Assembly (NCBI GenBank): GCA_965656875.1
Contig: CBFHMJ010000041.1
Coordinates: 1-64,000 of the forward strand
DNA from: CBFHMJ01 sp965656875
GTDB lineage: Bacteria > Pseudomonadota > Gammaproteobacteria > Enterobacterales > Alteromonadaceae
DNA: 64,000 bases
Direction of reading: 5' to 3'
The notes under the pieces are model-generated. The model had not been told where the DNA came from. It saw only the letters and a list, made by a program, of their open reading frames with translations, and made no database searches. Position 1 is the first letter of the stretch. Each line of letters opens with the position of its first letter. A program made the position numbers and the translations under genes. This document shows, piece after piece, positions 7,841 through 16,407 of this stretch.

Positions 7841-9412
7841 TTACAGCGATGCCTGATGTTGATCAATGAGCTGCAAAAAGGTTGCAACGGATGTTTCCGG
7901 TGAATCGGCCTCTGTAATGGCGGTGACAACAGCGATACTGCCAACGCCGGTATTCAGCACGTCAGGGGCTTTTTCATGCGTGATACCACCAATAGCAACC
8001 ATGGGTTGAGTGTCCGGCGTGAGCTTGACCAAATCAGCCAGCGTTTTAATACCTTGGATCTGTCCGGTCATGTCCTTGGTTCGCGTTGGGAATATGGCAC
8101 CAACGGCCAGATATGACGGCTGAATACTCAGTGCTTTTAATAATTCATAATGGCCGTGAGTACTGACGCCAAGTCGTAATCCGGCGGCTTTGATTTGAGC
8201 CAGATTAGCGGTTGCTAAATCTTCTTGCCCGAGATGAACACCATAAGCCTGATGTTTAATGGCGAGTTGCCAGTGATCATTAATAAATAATCGAGCGTTG
8301 TGGTGCTTACCCAGTGCAACTACGGTCGCGATAGCATCTTCCAGCGCATCACCCTGTAGCAACTTTTCCCGATACTGAAGTGTTTTAACACCTGCATTCA
8401 GAAGTCGTTCAATCCAGACAATAGAATCAACAACCGGATATAACCCGAGCTGTGTGGTATCCGTGGTTGCAAAACCACAGGCAAAGGTTGTCGGCTCATC
8501 GGTTTTCCAGTCCAGTTGTTCGGCCAGCATTGAGCCTGGTGTCAGTATGGTTGGAAAATCAGTGAGTGTGTCCGGCCATGCGCCTTGCCAGACCGGACCG
8601 TAACAACCATCGTATTCCGTCATGGCTTTCAAGCCTTGATTGATATAGGCCTTGGCAATGGTGGCTGCATCTCGTAGTAAATACCCTTGTGCCAGTAATG
8701 AAGCAATGGCAGAGGAAAAAGTACAGCCAGTGCCGTGAGTGTGTTCAGTATCAATGCGTGGGCTGGCGAGCCAGTAATGCTGTTCTCCATCCGTGGCGTA
8801 ATCAACGACCTGGTTGTCATCAATATCAATGTGGCCGCCTTTGATCACGACGGATTTAACGCCTGTATCCAGTAATGCTTGTGCGGCTGATTCAACACAG
8901 GACCAGGAAAAAACATACACACCAGACAGTTTTTGTACTTCCTGATTATTAGGTGTCAGCACATCCACCAATGGTAATAAGTGTTCTTTAATCGCAGGCA
9001 GAATATCTTCTTCAGTCAATGAGTCGCCGTTGGTGGCAATGGCAACTGGATCGTAAACAATGCAAGGCGGTTCTTCCCAGGTGCGTTTGGCTTTGGCAAT
9101 AAAACTGGCAACGTGCCTGACCTGACTCGGCGAAGCGAGCAGGCCAATTTTGATCACCTGTGCTTGCTTGCCATCTTCCAGTGAATGAAGCTGGCTCAGC
9201 AGTACGTCGTCAGCAACCGTGTTGATTGCCTGAACACCAAAAGCATTTTGAGCGGTGACAGCGGTTATGATTGAACAGGCTTCTGCGCCCAGATTATTGA
9301 TGGCTTTGATATCGGCCTGAATACCCGCGCCACCGGAACAATCGCTGCCTGCTATCGTCCAGACAATACGCTGTAAAGGAGGGAGTGTCGGTGATGATTG
9401 ATTCGCTTGCAT
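7841..9412 (-). CDS. thiDE: Fused HMP/HMP-P kinase and thiamine-phosphate synthase
   Basis: A 523-residue bifunctional enzyme. Residues about 10-270 are ThiD: I-A-G-S-D-C-S-G-G-A-G-I-Q-A-D-I-K near the start and the D-T-E-H-T-H-G-T-G-C-T-F-S-S-A-I anion-hole motif. It phosphorylates hydroxymethylpyrimidine to HMP-PP. Residues about 310-520 are ThiE (L-Q-Y-R-E-K; N-D-H-W-Q-L-A; G-V-H-L-G-Q-E-D-L; V-A-I-G-G-I), which joins HMP-PP and thiazole phosphate into thiamine phosphate. Fusion of these consecutive steps is known in several gammaproteobacteria. It is the last gene of the riboswitch-controlled operon, two bases after thiG. Cytoplasmic. Confidence 0.95.
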   Translation of the reverse strand: MQANQSSPTLPPLQRIVWTIAGSDCSGGAGIQADIKAINNLGAEACSIITAVTAQNAFGVQAINTVADDVLLSQLHSLEDGKQAQVIKIGLLASPSQVRHVASFIAKAKRTWEEPPCIVYDPVAIATNGDSLTEEDILPAIKEHLLPLVDVLTPNNQEVQKLSGVYVFSWSCVESAAQALLDTGVKSVVIKGGHIDIDDNQVVDYATDGEQHYWLASPRIDTEHTHGTGCTFSSAIASLLAQGYLLRDAATIAKAYINQGLKAMTEYDGCYGPVWQGAWPDTLTDFPTILTPGSMLAEQLDWKTDEPTTFACGFATTDTTQLGLYPVVDSIVWIERLLNAGVKTLQYREKLLQGDALEDAIATVVALGKHHNARLFINDHWQLAIKHQAYGVHLGQEDLATANLAQIKAAGLRLGVSTHGHYELLKALSIQPSYLAVGAIFPTRTKDMTGQIQGIKTLADLVKLTPDTQPMVAIGGITHEKAPDVLNTGVGSIAVVTAITEADSPETSVATFLQLIDQHQASL

Positions 9413-9414
9413 GA

Positions 9415-10200
9415 TTATTCCTGGTGCCAGAACGGCATACCTAACGTTGGCGTACTGGGTTGGGCAATTTTCTTTTCAGGCATTTTGCCAGCAATAAAAC
9501 CGGTACGTCCAGCGATGCAGGCGTGTTTAAACGCGGTCGCCATCATTTCGGGATCAGTCGCCTGAGCGATAGCCGAATTTAGCAAAATCGCATCATAACC
9601 CAGTTCAAACGCTTGAACGGCGTGAGCAGGTTGGCCAATACCGGCATCGACAATCAGAGTAACGTCAGGCAATCGATGACGAATGGTTTCCAAGGCAAAC
9701 GGGTTTAATAATCCTTGACCGGTGCCAATGGGAGCGCCCCAGGGCATGATGACTTCACAACCTGCGTCGGCCAGGCGCTGACACAAAATTAAATCGTCGG
9801 TGCAATAGGGCAGAACGTTAAAGCCTTCTTTGACCAGGATATCTGTTGCTTTGAGTAATTCGAAAGGATCGGGTTGTAAGCTGTATTCATCACCAATCAA
9901 TTCAAGTTTGATCCAGTTGGTGTCGAAGATTTCTCGCGACATCATGGCAAGATTGACGGCTTCTTTAACTGAATGACAGCCTGCCGTATTGGGCAATAAT
10001 GTCAGGCCCAGCGACTGGATTTCCTGCCAGAATTGCTGGCCGCCCTGATTTTCAGGTGACTGGCGGCGTAATGACAAAGTGACAATTTCACTGCCGCTGG
10101 CGGTAATTGAGGCTTTCATGGTGTCAGGCGATGGATATAACGCACTGCCGATCAGCAATCGACTGTCGAATTGCTGACCATAAATGGTGAGTTTATCCAT
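9415..10200 (-). CDS. thiG: Thiazole synthase ThiG
   Basis: A 261-residue TIM-barrel enzyme that builds thiazole phosphate from deoxyxylulose 5-phosphate, dehydroglycine and ThiS thiocarboxylate. The start M-D-K-L-T-I-Y-G at 10200 follows the ThiS stop directly; a 30-residue upstream extension runs through thiS and is spurious. Motifs seen are F-D-S-R-L-L-I-G-S-A-L-Y, L-P-N-T-A-G-C-H-S-V-K-E-A-V, W-I-K-L-E-L-I-G-D (active-site lysine) and V-M-P-W-G-A-P-I-G-T-G-Q-G. The dehydroglycine donor here is the ThiO glycine oxidase route, because no thiH is present. Confidence 0.95.
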   Translation of the reverse strand: MDKLTIYGQQFDSRLLIGSALYPSPDTMKASITASGSEIVTLSLRRQSPENQGGQQFWQEIQSLGLTLLPNTAGCHSVKEAVNLAMMSREIFDTNWIKLELIGDEYSLQPDPFELLKATDILVKEGFNVLPYCTDDLILCQRLADAGCEVIMPWGAPIGTGQGLLNPFALETIRHRLPDVTLIVDAGIGQPAHAVQAFELGYDAILLNSAIAQATDPEMMATAFKHACIAGRTGFIAGKMPEKKIAQPSTPTLGMPFWHQE

Positions 10201-10201
10201 G

Positions 10202-10399
10202 CTAACCTCCAACGACTGGCGAGACGATATCCAGCTTGTCGTCGGGCTGAACCGTGAAGGTCGCAGCCTGAGCTTTTGGTATGAAATCACCGTTCACAGC
10301 CAGTGCAAATGGTGGAGTCGCGCCGAACTCAGCCACGATATCGGCGAGTACAGCGTTCAGCGTAGAGAAGGGTTTTCCGTTGATATGGACGGTCATCAT
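10202..10399 (-). CDS. thiS: Sulfur carrier protein ThiS
   Basis: A 65-residue ubiquitin-like carrier ending in the required Gly-Gly, which is adenylated and thiocarboxylated to donate sulfur for thiazole formation. The N-terminal M-T-V-H-I-N-G-K-P and the central A-L-A-V-N-G-D-F-I-P are typical. The start is a double ATG, and the gene overlaps thiO by four bases. A ThiF/MoeB-type activating enzyme is needed but is not encoded in this operon. Confidence 0.95.
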   Translation of the reverse strand: MMTVHINGKPFSTLNAVLADIVAEFGATPPFALAVNGDFIPKAQAATFTVQPDDKLDIVSPVVGG

Positions 10400-11493
10400 C
10401 GTTTTATCAAAACCTCGTCAGGTGGAATGCGTTGCCGGGTAAAGCTTTCAACATCAAGTTGGTGCAGTACCTGGTCAATGATATACGGGGTAACGAGATA
10501 GCCATGACGATATAAGCCATTAACCTGAATCAGATTACTATTCAGATAAATGGACGGCTCATTATCAGACAGGGTAGGACGGCAGGCCGCTGAAATAGCA
10601 ACGATTTCTGCTTCGGCAAAGCCTTTGTGTAAGCTGTAGGCTGCCGATAATAATTCCATCGCTGATCGAACGGTTGGACGTTTATCATCTTCTGATTCGA
10701 TCTCTGTCGCGCCAATAACAAAGTGACCATTACCTTTTGGCACGATGTACAGCGGGTAGCGAGGATGCATGAGTCGTACCGGGCGATCCAGATGAACATC
10801 CGGTGCAACGACGCGGATAATCTCACCACGAACACCACGTAACCGGGTGTCGTCATGCTGCCATTGCTGGCGTGCGCCGAGTCCTCGACAATCGATAATA
10901 ATATCAGGGGTTTCGTCACAATATTCAGTCACGACATGCCACTGATTATCGGTTTTGGCGAGTGTAGCGCGGCAATGTTCCAGCAGTTCTATATCACTGT
11001 CTTCAATACTTTTTGCCGTTCGTTGGTACAGCTGGTAGTTGGCAATATGGGCTTCATCTCTGAGCCAGAGGCCGTGTGAAAACGGTGTGGTCAGCTCAGG
11101 TTCCAGCTCCATGATTTCATTCGGTGAGAGTGGCTTTACGCTATCAACATTCACATCAATTCGTTGTTGAAAATGTTGCAGATCAGCAACGTCCTGGCGA
11201 TGTGCCACAACCAGCGTACCGTGTTGGCTATACAGGTTTCCCAGTTCCAGGTGATGTAGCAATTCAGGCCACATTTCCAGGGCGCATTGTCCCATGTGAG
11301 TAATGTGCTTGCTGGCGTTAACAGATTCAGCGACGGGGGCCACCATTGCTGCGGCGATCATGCCAGTCGTTTTGTTGTCGTCAATGGTACTTTGCTCGAA
11401 CAAACTAACCTGAAAACGTTCGGGAAGGTCTGCCAGTAATAACGCCAGTAATCTGCCTGTTAGTCCGGCCCCGAGAATTGCTACTTTTTTCAT
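10396..11493 (-). CDS. thiO: Glycine oxidase ThiO
   Basis: A 365-residue FAD-dependent amine oxidase. The N-terminal dinucleotide-binding motif V-A-I-L-G-A-G-L-T-G-R-L-L-A is clear, and later motifs include I-I-D-C-R-G-L-G-A and F-V-I-G-A-T-E-I-E-S-E-D with H-G-Y-L-V-T-P at the C-terminus. In thiazole synthesis ThiO oxidises glycine to dehydroglycine with oxygen, the aerobic alternative to the radical-SAM enzyme ThiH. It sits between thiC and thiS with a four-base overlap to thiS. The call rests on operon position as well as sequence, since related D-amino-acid oxidases look similar. Confidence 0.93.
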   Translation of the reverse strand: MKKVAILGAGLTGRLLALLLADLPERFQVSLFEQSTIDDNKTTGMIAAAMVAPVAESVNASKHITHMGQCALEMWPELLHHLELGNLYSQHGTLVVAHRQDVADLQHFQQRIDVNVDSVKPLSPNEIMELEPELTTPFSHGLWLRDEAHIANYQLYQRTAKSIEDSDIELLEHCRATLAKTDNQWHVVTEYCDETPDIIIDCRGLGARQQWQHDDTRLRGVRGEIIRVVAPDVHLDRPVRLMHPRYPLYIVPKGNGHFVIGATEIESEDDKRPTVRSAMELLSAAYSLHKGFAEAEIVAISAACRPTLSDNEPSIYLNSNLIQVNGLYRHGYLVTPYIIDQVLHQLDVESFTRQRIPPDEVLIKR

Positions 11494-11508
11494 TAATTTT
11501 GCCTGGTA

Positions 11509-13440
11509 CTACTCTGCGCTGTGATAAAGCTCAGCGCCTTTCTCTCTGAATGTTTTCGACATTTCTGCCATACCTTGTTCAGCCTCGGGCGATGTATCTA
11601 TCATCTTTATCGTGATGGATTCATCACCTTGTTCAAGGCTGGCTGCATAATCCCTGACTTCTTGTGTGATCTTCATCGAACAGAATTTTGGTCCACACAT
11701 AGAACAGAAGTGCGCTATCTTACCTGATTCTTGCGGCAATGTTTCGTCGTGATACTCACGAGCGCGATCTGGATCAAGTCCAAGGTTAAATTGATCGTGC
11801 CAGCGGAATTCAAATCGGGCTTTAGACAGCGCATTGTCTCGAATTTGTGCGCCAGGATGACCTTTCGCCAAATCACCCGCATGGGCGGCAAGTTTGTATG
11901 TAATAAGCCCTTCTTTTACATCGTCTTTATCGGGCAGGCCCAGATGTTCTTTTGGTGTGACATAACACAGCATGGCGCAGCCGTACCAGCCGATATTGGC
12001 CGCACCAATGCCAGATGTGATGTGATCATAGCCAGGAGCAATATCTGTCGTGAGTGGGCCAAGCGTATAAAATGGCGCTTCGTGACAATGTTTTAATTGT
12101 TCTTCCATGTTGGCTTTCACCATGTGTAACGGTACATGGCCCGGACCTTCAATCATGACCTGAACGTCATGTTGCCAGGCGATTTTGGTTAATTCGCCCA
12201 GTGTGCGTAATTCAGCAAACTGTGCTTCATCATTGGCATCCGCAACTGAACCAGGACGCAGACCATCGCCCAGTGAGAACGACACATCGTATTGTTTACA
12301 GATTTCGCAGATATCTTCGAAGTGAGTGTAAAGGAAGTTTTCTTTGTGATGAGCCAGGCACCACTTGGCCATGATGGAACCACCACGCGACACAATACCG
12401 GTAACACGTTTAGCCGTCATTGGCACATAACGTAATAAGACACCGGCATGAATGGTGAAATAGTCAACGCCTTGTTCGGCCTGTTCAATCAGGGTATCGC
12501 GGAAAATTTCCCAGGTAAGATCTTCAGCAATGCCGTTAACTTTTTCCAATGCCTGATAAATGGGTACTGTACCAATTGGCACTGGTGAATTACGAATAAT
12601 CCACTCGCGGGTTTCGTGAATGTAGCGGCCTGTCGATAAGTCCATGACGGTATCCGCGCCCCATTTGGTAGACCAGACCAGCTTTTCCACTTCTTCTTCA
12701 ATCGATGAAGAAACCGAAGAATTACCAATATTGGCGTTTACTTTAATTAAAAAATTTCGGCCAATGATCATCGGTTCGGCTTCCGGATGATTGATGTTTG
12801 CCGGAATAATGGCACGGCCTTTGGCGATTTCATCGCGCACAAATTCAGGTGTGATTTCATCAGGAATATTGGCACCAAAGCTTTCGCCCGGGTGTTGTGC
12901 GGTCAGCTGTTCATCCTTGAATTGCTGCAATTTCATGTTTTCACGAATTGCAATGTATTCCATTTCAGGTGTGATGATGCCTTGTCTGGCGTAGTGAAGC
13001 TGTGTGACGTTTTTGCCAGCTTTTGCCCGGCGAACGGTTGGCAGGTTTTCAAAACGAATGTGATCCAGGCCTTCGTCAGCCAGTCGTTGTTGGCTGTAAC
13101 CTGAGGTTGCACCGGTCAAGGTTTCGGTATCATCCCGGGCTTCAATCCAGCCTGCTCTTAGTTTGTCCAGGCCGATTCGGACATCAATATCCGTGTTCGG
13201 GTCTGTGTATGGGCCTGATGTGTCGTAGACTCTGAGCGGTTCGTTAGGCTCGAACACAGGATTATCACTGTTGCCACCGACTAACGAGTCTGACAGCGTA
13301 ATTTCACGCATGCCGACGTTAATCGGATGAATATCACCGGAGACATAAACTTTTTTAGAGTTTGGAAAATGCTGATGAGACAGGTTTTTCAGGAACGCTT
13401 CGGCTTGTTCTCTGCGTTCACGACGAGATAATGTGGTCAT
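11509..13440 (-). CDS. thiC: Phosphomethylpyrimidine synthase ThiC
   Basis: A 643-residue radical-SAM enzyme converting aminoimidazole ribotide to HMP phosphate. The C-terminal cluster motif C-S-M-C-G-P-K-F-C (CxxCxxxxC) is present, with upstream family blocks S-R-G-G-S, E-G-P-G-H-V-P and Y-T-L-G-P-L-T-T-D-I-A-P-G-Y-D-H. The start at 13440 (M-T-T-L-S-R-R-E) has an AAAGG ribosome site; an 11-residue extension to 13473 lacks one. It is the first gene of the thi operon, and a TPP riboswitch lies 70-160 bases upstream. Confidence 0.97.
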   Translation of the reverse strand: MTTLSRRERREQAEAFLKNLSHQHFPNSKKVYVSGDIHPINVGMREITLSDSLVGGNSDNPVFEPNEPLRVYDTSGPYTDPNTDIDVRIGLDKLRAGWIEARDDTETLTGATSGYSQQRLADEGLDHIRFENLPTVRRAKAGKNVTQLHYARQGIITPEMEYIAIRENMKLQQFKDEQLTAQHPGESFGANIPDEITPEFVRDEIAKGRAIIPANINHPEAEPMIIGRNFLIKVNANIGNSSVSSSIEEEVEKLVWSTKWGADTVMDLSTGRYIHETREWIIRNSPVPIGTVPIYQALEKVNGIAEDLTWEIFRDTLIEQAEQGVDYFTIHAGVLLRYVPMTAKRVTGIVSRGGSIMAKWCLAHHKENFLYTHFEDICEICKQYDVSFSLGDGLRPGSVADANDEAQFAELRTLGELTKIAWQHDVQVMIEGPGHVPLHMVKANMEEQLKHCHEAPFYTLGPLTTDIAPGYDHITSGIGAANIGWYGCAMLCYVTPKEHLGLPDKDDVKEGLITYKLAAHAGDLAKGHPGAQIRDNALSKARFEFRWHDQFNLGLDPDRAREYHDETLPQESGKIAHFCSMCGPKFCSMKITQEVRDYAASLEQGDESITIKMIDTSPEAEQGMAEMSKTFREKGAELYHSAE

Positions 13441-13786
13441 TTTGTGCCTTTCGTTGAAACTAACGGTTAACAAAAGACGGAGTGTAGATCGAGGTTGTAT
13501 GTTACTACCTTGTTCCCTTCGCTGATATTAATCAGATCAGGTTCTACGGATCCCGCAAAAATTGCGATCTCAGCCCATAATTAACCGGGCACTCCGACAA
13601 GTTCGGGCTGATACTAACGTACTTTATCGGCCGGGTAAAACAGGTTCCTGTTATGCGTTATATATGCGTGAATGCTAACTCACATATGCCTGGGTGCATT
13701 TGTTCCCGTATGAATTACTGATTATTCTTGCAAAGCAGGAAGGAGCTTTACGCTCTGGGATTTCAAATGAACGATAGCGCCAGGAG
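13441..13786. other. Intergenic region with thiC leader
   Basis: This 346-base gap holds the TPP riboswitch (13509-13598) and, beyond it, the probable thiC promoter on the minus strand. A weak pair (TTTACC, 17 bases, TAGTAT, reading minus) lies near 13606-13636. The right part, towards the CPBP gene, contains the inverted repeat AACAGG-TT-CCTGTT around 13640 and nothing else I can name. Confidence 0.4.
13509..13598 (-). ncRNA. TPP riboswitch (THI element)
   Basis: Read on the minus strand, the sequence carries the conserved THI-box blocks in order: CGGAGTGCCC at the 5' side, GGGCTGAGAT, then GAACCTGATCTGATTAATA, and CAGCGAAGGGA at the 3' side. These are the pyrimidine- and pyrophosphate-sensing helices of the TPP riboswitch. 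It lies directly upstream of thiC, so the operon is expected to be shut down by thiamine pyrophosphate, probably through translation initiation as is usual in gammaproteobacteria. Confidence 0.95.
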
Positions 13787-14455
13787 ATGATATTGACCAC
13801 GTTGAGTAACCAAACCCGCTATAAGTTGATTGCCGAATTCAGCCTGGTGTTTTTGTTGATACCGGTTTCATTATTTTTTATTCGGGACTGGGTAACGCCT
13901 TACATTATCCTGGTGCTACTGACGCTGGTGTTCTGGAGTGTGTTACTGCTGTTGTCCGATCGGCGGTTCAAGCGTTTCCGGTTGTGGAATCTCGACATGC
14001 TTAAAACGCATTTACCACTAACGTTAAAAGTGTTTGTTGGTGGGGCGATTATTATCACGTTACTGAGCTGGTATTTTACCCCTGAATGGTTGTTCTTCAT
14101 GCCGATTGAACGTCCCTGGCTCTGGTTTGGCGTGTTGTTGTTATATCCGCTTATTTCCGCCTGGCCGCAGGAACTTATCTTTCGTACATTCATGTTTCAT
14201 CGCTACAAGCGAGTGTTTCGCAGTAAATCATTAAGGGCTGCATTAAGTGCGACAAGTTTTGCGTTGGCGCATCTGGTTTTTGCAAACTGGTTTGCTGTGA
14301 TTGGTTCGTTCTTTGCCGGACTGGTGTTTTCGTTTACCTATATTCGTTCTCGTTCTACTTTGCTGGTGGCGTTCGAGCATAGCCTGTGGGGTTGCTGGTT
14401 GTTTACGTCAGGGCTGGGCGTTTACTTCGACAGTACGATGGTTGGTCAGCTTTAA
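13787..14455 (+). CDS. CPBP-family intramembrane protease-like protein
   Basis: A 222-residue polytopic protein with about six to seven membrane helices. The Abi/CPBP (Rce1-like) motifs are visible: W-P-Q-E-L-I-F-R-T-F-M-F (motif 1), F-A-L-A-H-L-V-F-A-N-W (motif 2) and V-A-F-E-H-S-L-W-G (motif 3). Motif 1 reads QE rather than the usual EE, a variant also known in a subgroup, so proteolytic activity is uncertain. The ATG at 13787 directly abuts AGGAG; the in-frame TTG at 13793 lies six bases after that site and may be the true start. The gene lies between the thi leader and a toxin-antitoxin pair. The substrate is unknown. Confidence 0.82.
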   Translation: MILTTLSNQTRYKLIAEFSLVFLLIPVSLFFIRDWVTPYIILVLLTLVFWSVLLLLSDRRFKRFRLWNLDMLKTHLPLTLKVFVGGAIIITLLSWYFTPEWLFFMPIERPWLWFGVLLLYPLISAWPQELIFRTFMFHRYKRVFRSKSLRAALSATSFALAHLVFANWFAVIGSFFAGLVFSFTYIRSRSTLLVAFEHSLWGCWLFTSGLGVYFDSTMVGQL

Positions 14456-14467
14456 TATCAACCGAAA

Positions 14468-14512
14468 ACTACAAAAATATAGTTTTTTCTTGAAAAGCTA
14501 TATTTTTGTAGT
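14468..14512 (+). promoter_or_regulatory. Long inverted repeat, likely operator of the Xre/RES pair
   Basis: ACTACAAAAATATAG (14468-14482) and CTATATTTTTGTAGT (14498-14512) form a perfect 15-base inverted repeat with a 15-base spacer, followed by a further GTAGT. It sits between the CPBP stop and the antitoxin start. The low GC content argues against a terminator, and the location favours an operator bound by the antitoxin or antitoxin-toxin complex. Confidence 0.6.
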
Positions 14513-14550
14513 AGTCTTGTTTGCATCTTAACCACATGCTTCCGAGGTTG

Positions 14551-14958
14551 ATGATGCAAGCGTTAAATCAGACTGAAACTCATGATCAAGTGCTTAGCGC
14601 TGATCCGGCTAAAACGGCTCAGGTTGCGCTATCGGTGTTTTTTAACATCATGGATGCCTGGCAGGTAAAGGGCAAAGATCAAATGATCTTGCTGGGAAAG
14701 CCTGCTGAATCAACATTTTATAACTGGAAAAAAGGCAAGTCGGGTAGTTTGTCTGTTGATACGCTGGAGCGTATTTCCTACATTATGGGCATCTATAAAG
14801 CGCTGGGCGTGTTATTCCCTGACAGGACTCAGGCCGACGCCTGGGTACACAAACCCAGCAGTCATTTACAAGGCGAATCGGCATTAGCATTTATGTTGAA
14901 AGGAAGCATGATTCATTTAAGCGATATACGGAGATATCTGGATGCACAACGCGGTTAA
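14551..14958 (+). CDS. Xre/ParS-type antitoxin (DUF2384 family)
   Basis: An antitoxin of about 135 residues with an N-terminal Xre-like helix-turn-helix (residues about 20-75, containing L-L-G-K-P-A-E-S-T-F-Y-N-W-K-K-G) and the C-terminal toxin-binding region (L-G-V-L-F-P-D-R-T-Q-A-D-A-W-V, P-S-S-H-L-Q-G-E-S-A-L-A-F-M). Both blocks are typical of antitoxins paired with RES toxins. Starts at 14551 and 14554 are both ATG; the GAGG at 14544-14547 suits 14554 slightly better. The gene overlaps the toxin gene by 17 bases. It probably represses its own promoter through the inverted repeat upstream. Confidence 0.88.
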   Translation: MMQALNQTETHDQVLSADPAKTAQVALSVFFNIMDAWQVKGKDQMILLGKPAESTFYNWKKGKSGSLSVDTLERISYIMGIYKALGVLFPDRTQADAWVHKPSSHLQGESALAFMLKGSMIHLSDIRRYLDAQRG

Positions 14959-15631
14959 ACTCACTTCTGTTGACTGGGAGCAGGTTTTTCGACTTATTCC
15001 CAGTCATTTCCCACCCATTAATCTATTTGAACACGTCGCTGATCCGGAAGAGCTGGAACTGGTTTTTGCGATTGAAGCGCTAACTAATGACCGGCTCAGA
15101 GAGCAAGCCGGGAATTTAGCGAATGTTCCTCCTGAACAACGGATTTCCGGACCTGGCACAACGCCGGTTATGGCGGCGTTTACTCATGTTGGCTGGGCGA
15201 GCCGTTTTACCGATGGCCGCTATGGTGTGTACTACGGTGCCAACACACTCAATACGGCGATTGCCGAAACCATTCATCACCGAGAGCAGTTTTTACGTGC
15301 GACTTCAGAGCCTGACACTGAAATCACCATGCGATGCTACGTCAACCAGGTAACGGTGCCATTGCACGATATTCGAGAGCCTGCATTTAATTCACTGCTA
15401 CAGGCAGACTATGCGTCTTCACAACAGTTTGCCCGCGATTTGAGAGAGCAGGGAAGTAATGGACTGGTTTATCCCAGCGTGCGTGATCCGGCAGGTGAAT
15501 GCGTTGCTCTGTTTAAACCAAAAGCCATGACGATTCCGATTCAGCAAGGGCATTACAAATATGTCTGGAGCGGTAAACGGCAGCAGATTGAAACGGTGCT
15601 GGAGGTTAGCCTGGTAAAACAGGTTGTGTAG
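14942..15631 (+). CDS. RES-domain toxin (NAD+ phosphorylase family)
   Basis: A 229-residue RES-domain protein. The defining residues are present in order: Arg in W-A-S-R-F-T-D-G-R-Y-G-V-Y-Y-G-A, Glu in T-A-I-A-E-T-I, and Ser in G-L-V-Y-P-S-V-R-D-P-A-G-E-C-V-A-L-F. Characterised RES toxins degrade cellular NAD+ (MbcT phosphorolyses it) and stop growth until neutralised by the Xre-type antitoxin. The gene is preceded by GGAG and overlaps the antitoxin gene, giving translational coupling. All three hallmark residues are intact, so it is likely active. Confidence 0.92.
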   Translation: MHNAVKLTSVDWEQVFRLIPSHFPPINLFEHVADPEELELVFAIEALTNDRLREQAGNLANVPPEQRISGPGTTPVMAAFTHVGWASRFTDGRYGVYYGANTLNTAIAETIHHREQFLRATSEPDTEITMRCYVNQVTVPLHDIREPAFNSLLQADYASSQQFARDLREQGSNGLVYPSVRDPAGECVALFKPKAMTIPIQQGHYKYVWSGKRQQIETVLEVSLVKQVV

Positions 15632-15681
15632 TTTGCTCTTATTTGAACTGACCTGACTTGAACTAATCTGAATAGCTTTCT

Positions 15682-15719
15682 GGCCTGTCTCAGTGTACTG
15701 ACAAAATCAGAGTCAGGCC
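15682..15719. terminator. Hairpin between convergent genes
   Basis: GGCCTG (15682-15687) pairs with CAGGCC (15714-15719), and after a mismatch CTC pairs with GAG. The hairpin sits between the RES toxin gene and the oppositely oriented Xre gene and probably acts as a shared terminator. The T-run is short, so confidence is limited. Confidence 0.45.
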
Positions 15720-15724
15720 TTGAT

Positions 15725-16267
15725 TTAAGCTTCCATCTTCAACGTTGAACGCTGGTAATCCAGTTTGTTTAGCGGCTTGTCTAATACGTCATAAATCTTG
15801 ATCAATGTTTCCGGGTTAATCGCCGATTGTTGTGATGCCTGCGTAAATAATTCTGCCATCAGGACAATTCTTGCTTCTGTGTCGGCCAGTGTTAGGGACT
15901 TATCTGTCTGTTTATTGGCAAGCGATAGCATTTTAAAAGCATTCGATACGGCATCTCTTACCACCTGAGCCGTGACTGAGTTTGGCGGCTGCTCGTCCAT
16001 CACTCCTGGAACTGTTGCCTTGCGTTGCATCTGACTGATGCCCGTCAGAATGTAATGTGTGTTGAAATTTGCTTCATGCAGTAATGCGAGTTTGTCGGCG
16101 GGCATGGCGACAGATTGTTCGTAACGCCCAACTTGTTTGGTTGAACAGTTGAGAATATCGGCAACCCGTTGCTGCGAAAGTCTGAGGCGCAACCGTTCTT
16201 CTTTGTAACGGCGACATATAGCCGCAACGCGTTGTTGTTCAGTGAGTGGGAGCGGCACGGTGGTCAT
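15725..16267 (-). CDS. Xre-family repressor, phage-type
   Basis: A 180-residue regulator. Residues about 12-70 form a helix-turn-helix (L-R-L-S-Q-Q-R-V-A-D-I-L-N-C-S-T-K-Q-V-G-R-Y-E), followed by M-P-A-D-K-L-A-L-L-H-E-A-N-F-N, Y-I-L-T-G. That combination is common in repressors of prophages and related elements. The C-terminal 100 residues are helical and not recognised. The gene is divergent from the five-gene cassette starting at 16408, with a strong sigma-70 promoter between them, so control of that cassette is likely. No prophage structural gene was found nearby. Confidence 0.8.
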   Translation of the reverse strand: MTTVPLPLTEQQRVAAICRRYKEERLRLRLSQQRVADILNCSTKQVGRYEQSVAMPADKLALLHEANFNTHYILTGISQMQRKATVPGVMDEQPPNSVTAQVVRDAVSNAFKMLSLANKQTDKSLTLADTEARIVLMAELFTQASQQSAINPETLIKIYDVLDKPLNKLDYQRSTLKMEA

Positions 16268-16319
16268 CGGTATATAAAAACCTTTGTAATTTGATTATCA
16301 ATAAAAATTAAATTTATTG

Positions 16320-16347
16320 TTGAAAAAGGGACGTTTATGTCTATAAT
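16320..16347 (+). promoter_or_regulatory. Sigma-70 promoter of the accessory cassette
   Basis: TTGAAA (16320-16325), a 16-base spacer and a perfect TATAAT (16342-16347) face the cassette gene at 16408. The predicted transcript would start near 16354. It lies in the 140-base gap shared with the divergent Xre gene, a natural place for repressor control. Confidence 0.7.
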
Positions 16348-16407
16348 CGCTACAAATTGTACTTCATTCAGACACAAAGTAAAGAGAGAGCTCAGGATTA
16401 GGCACTT

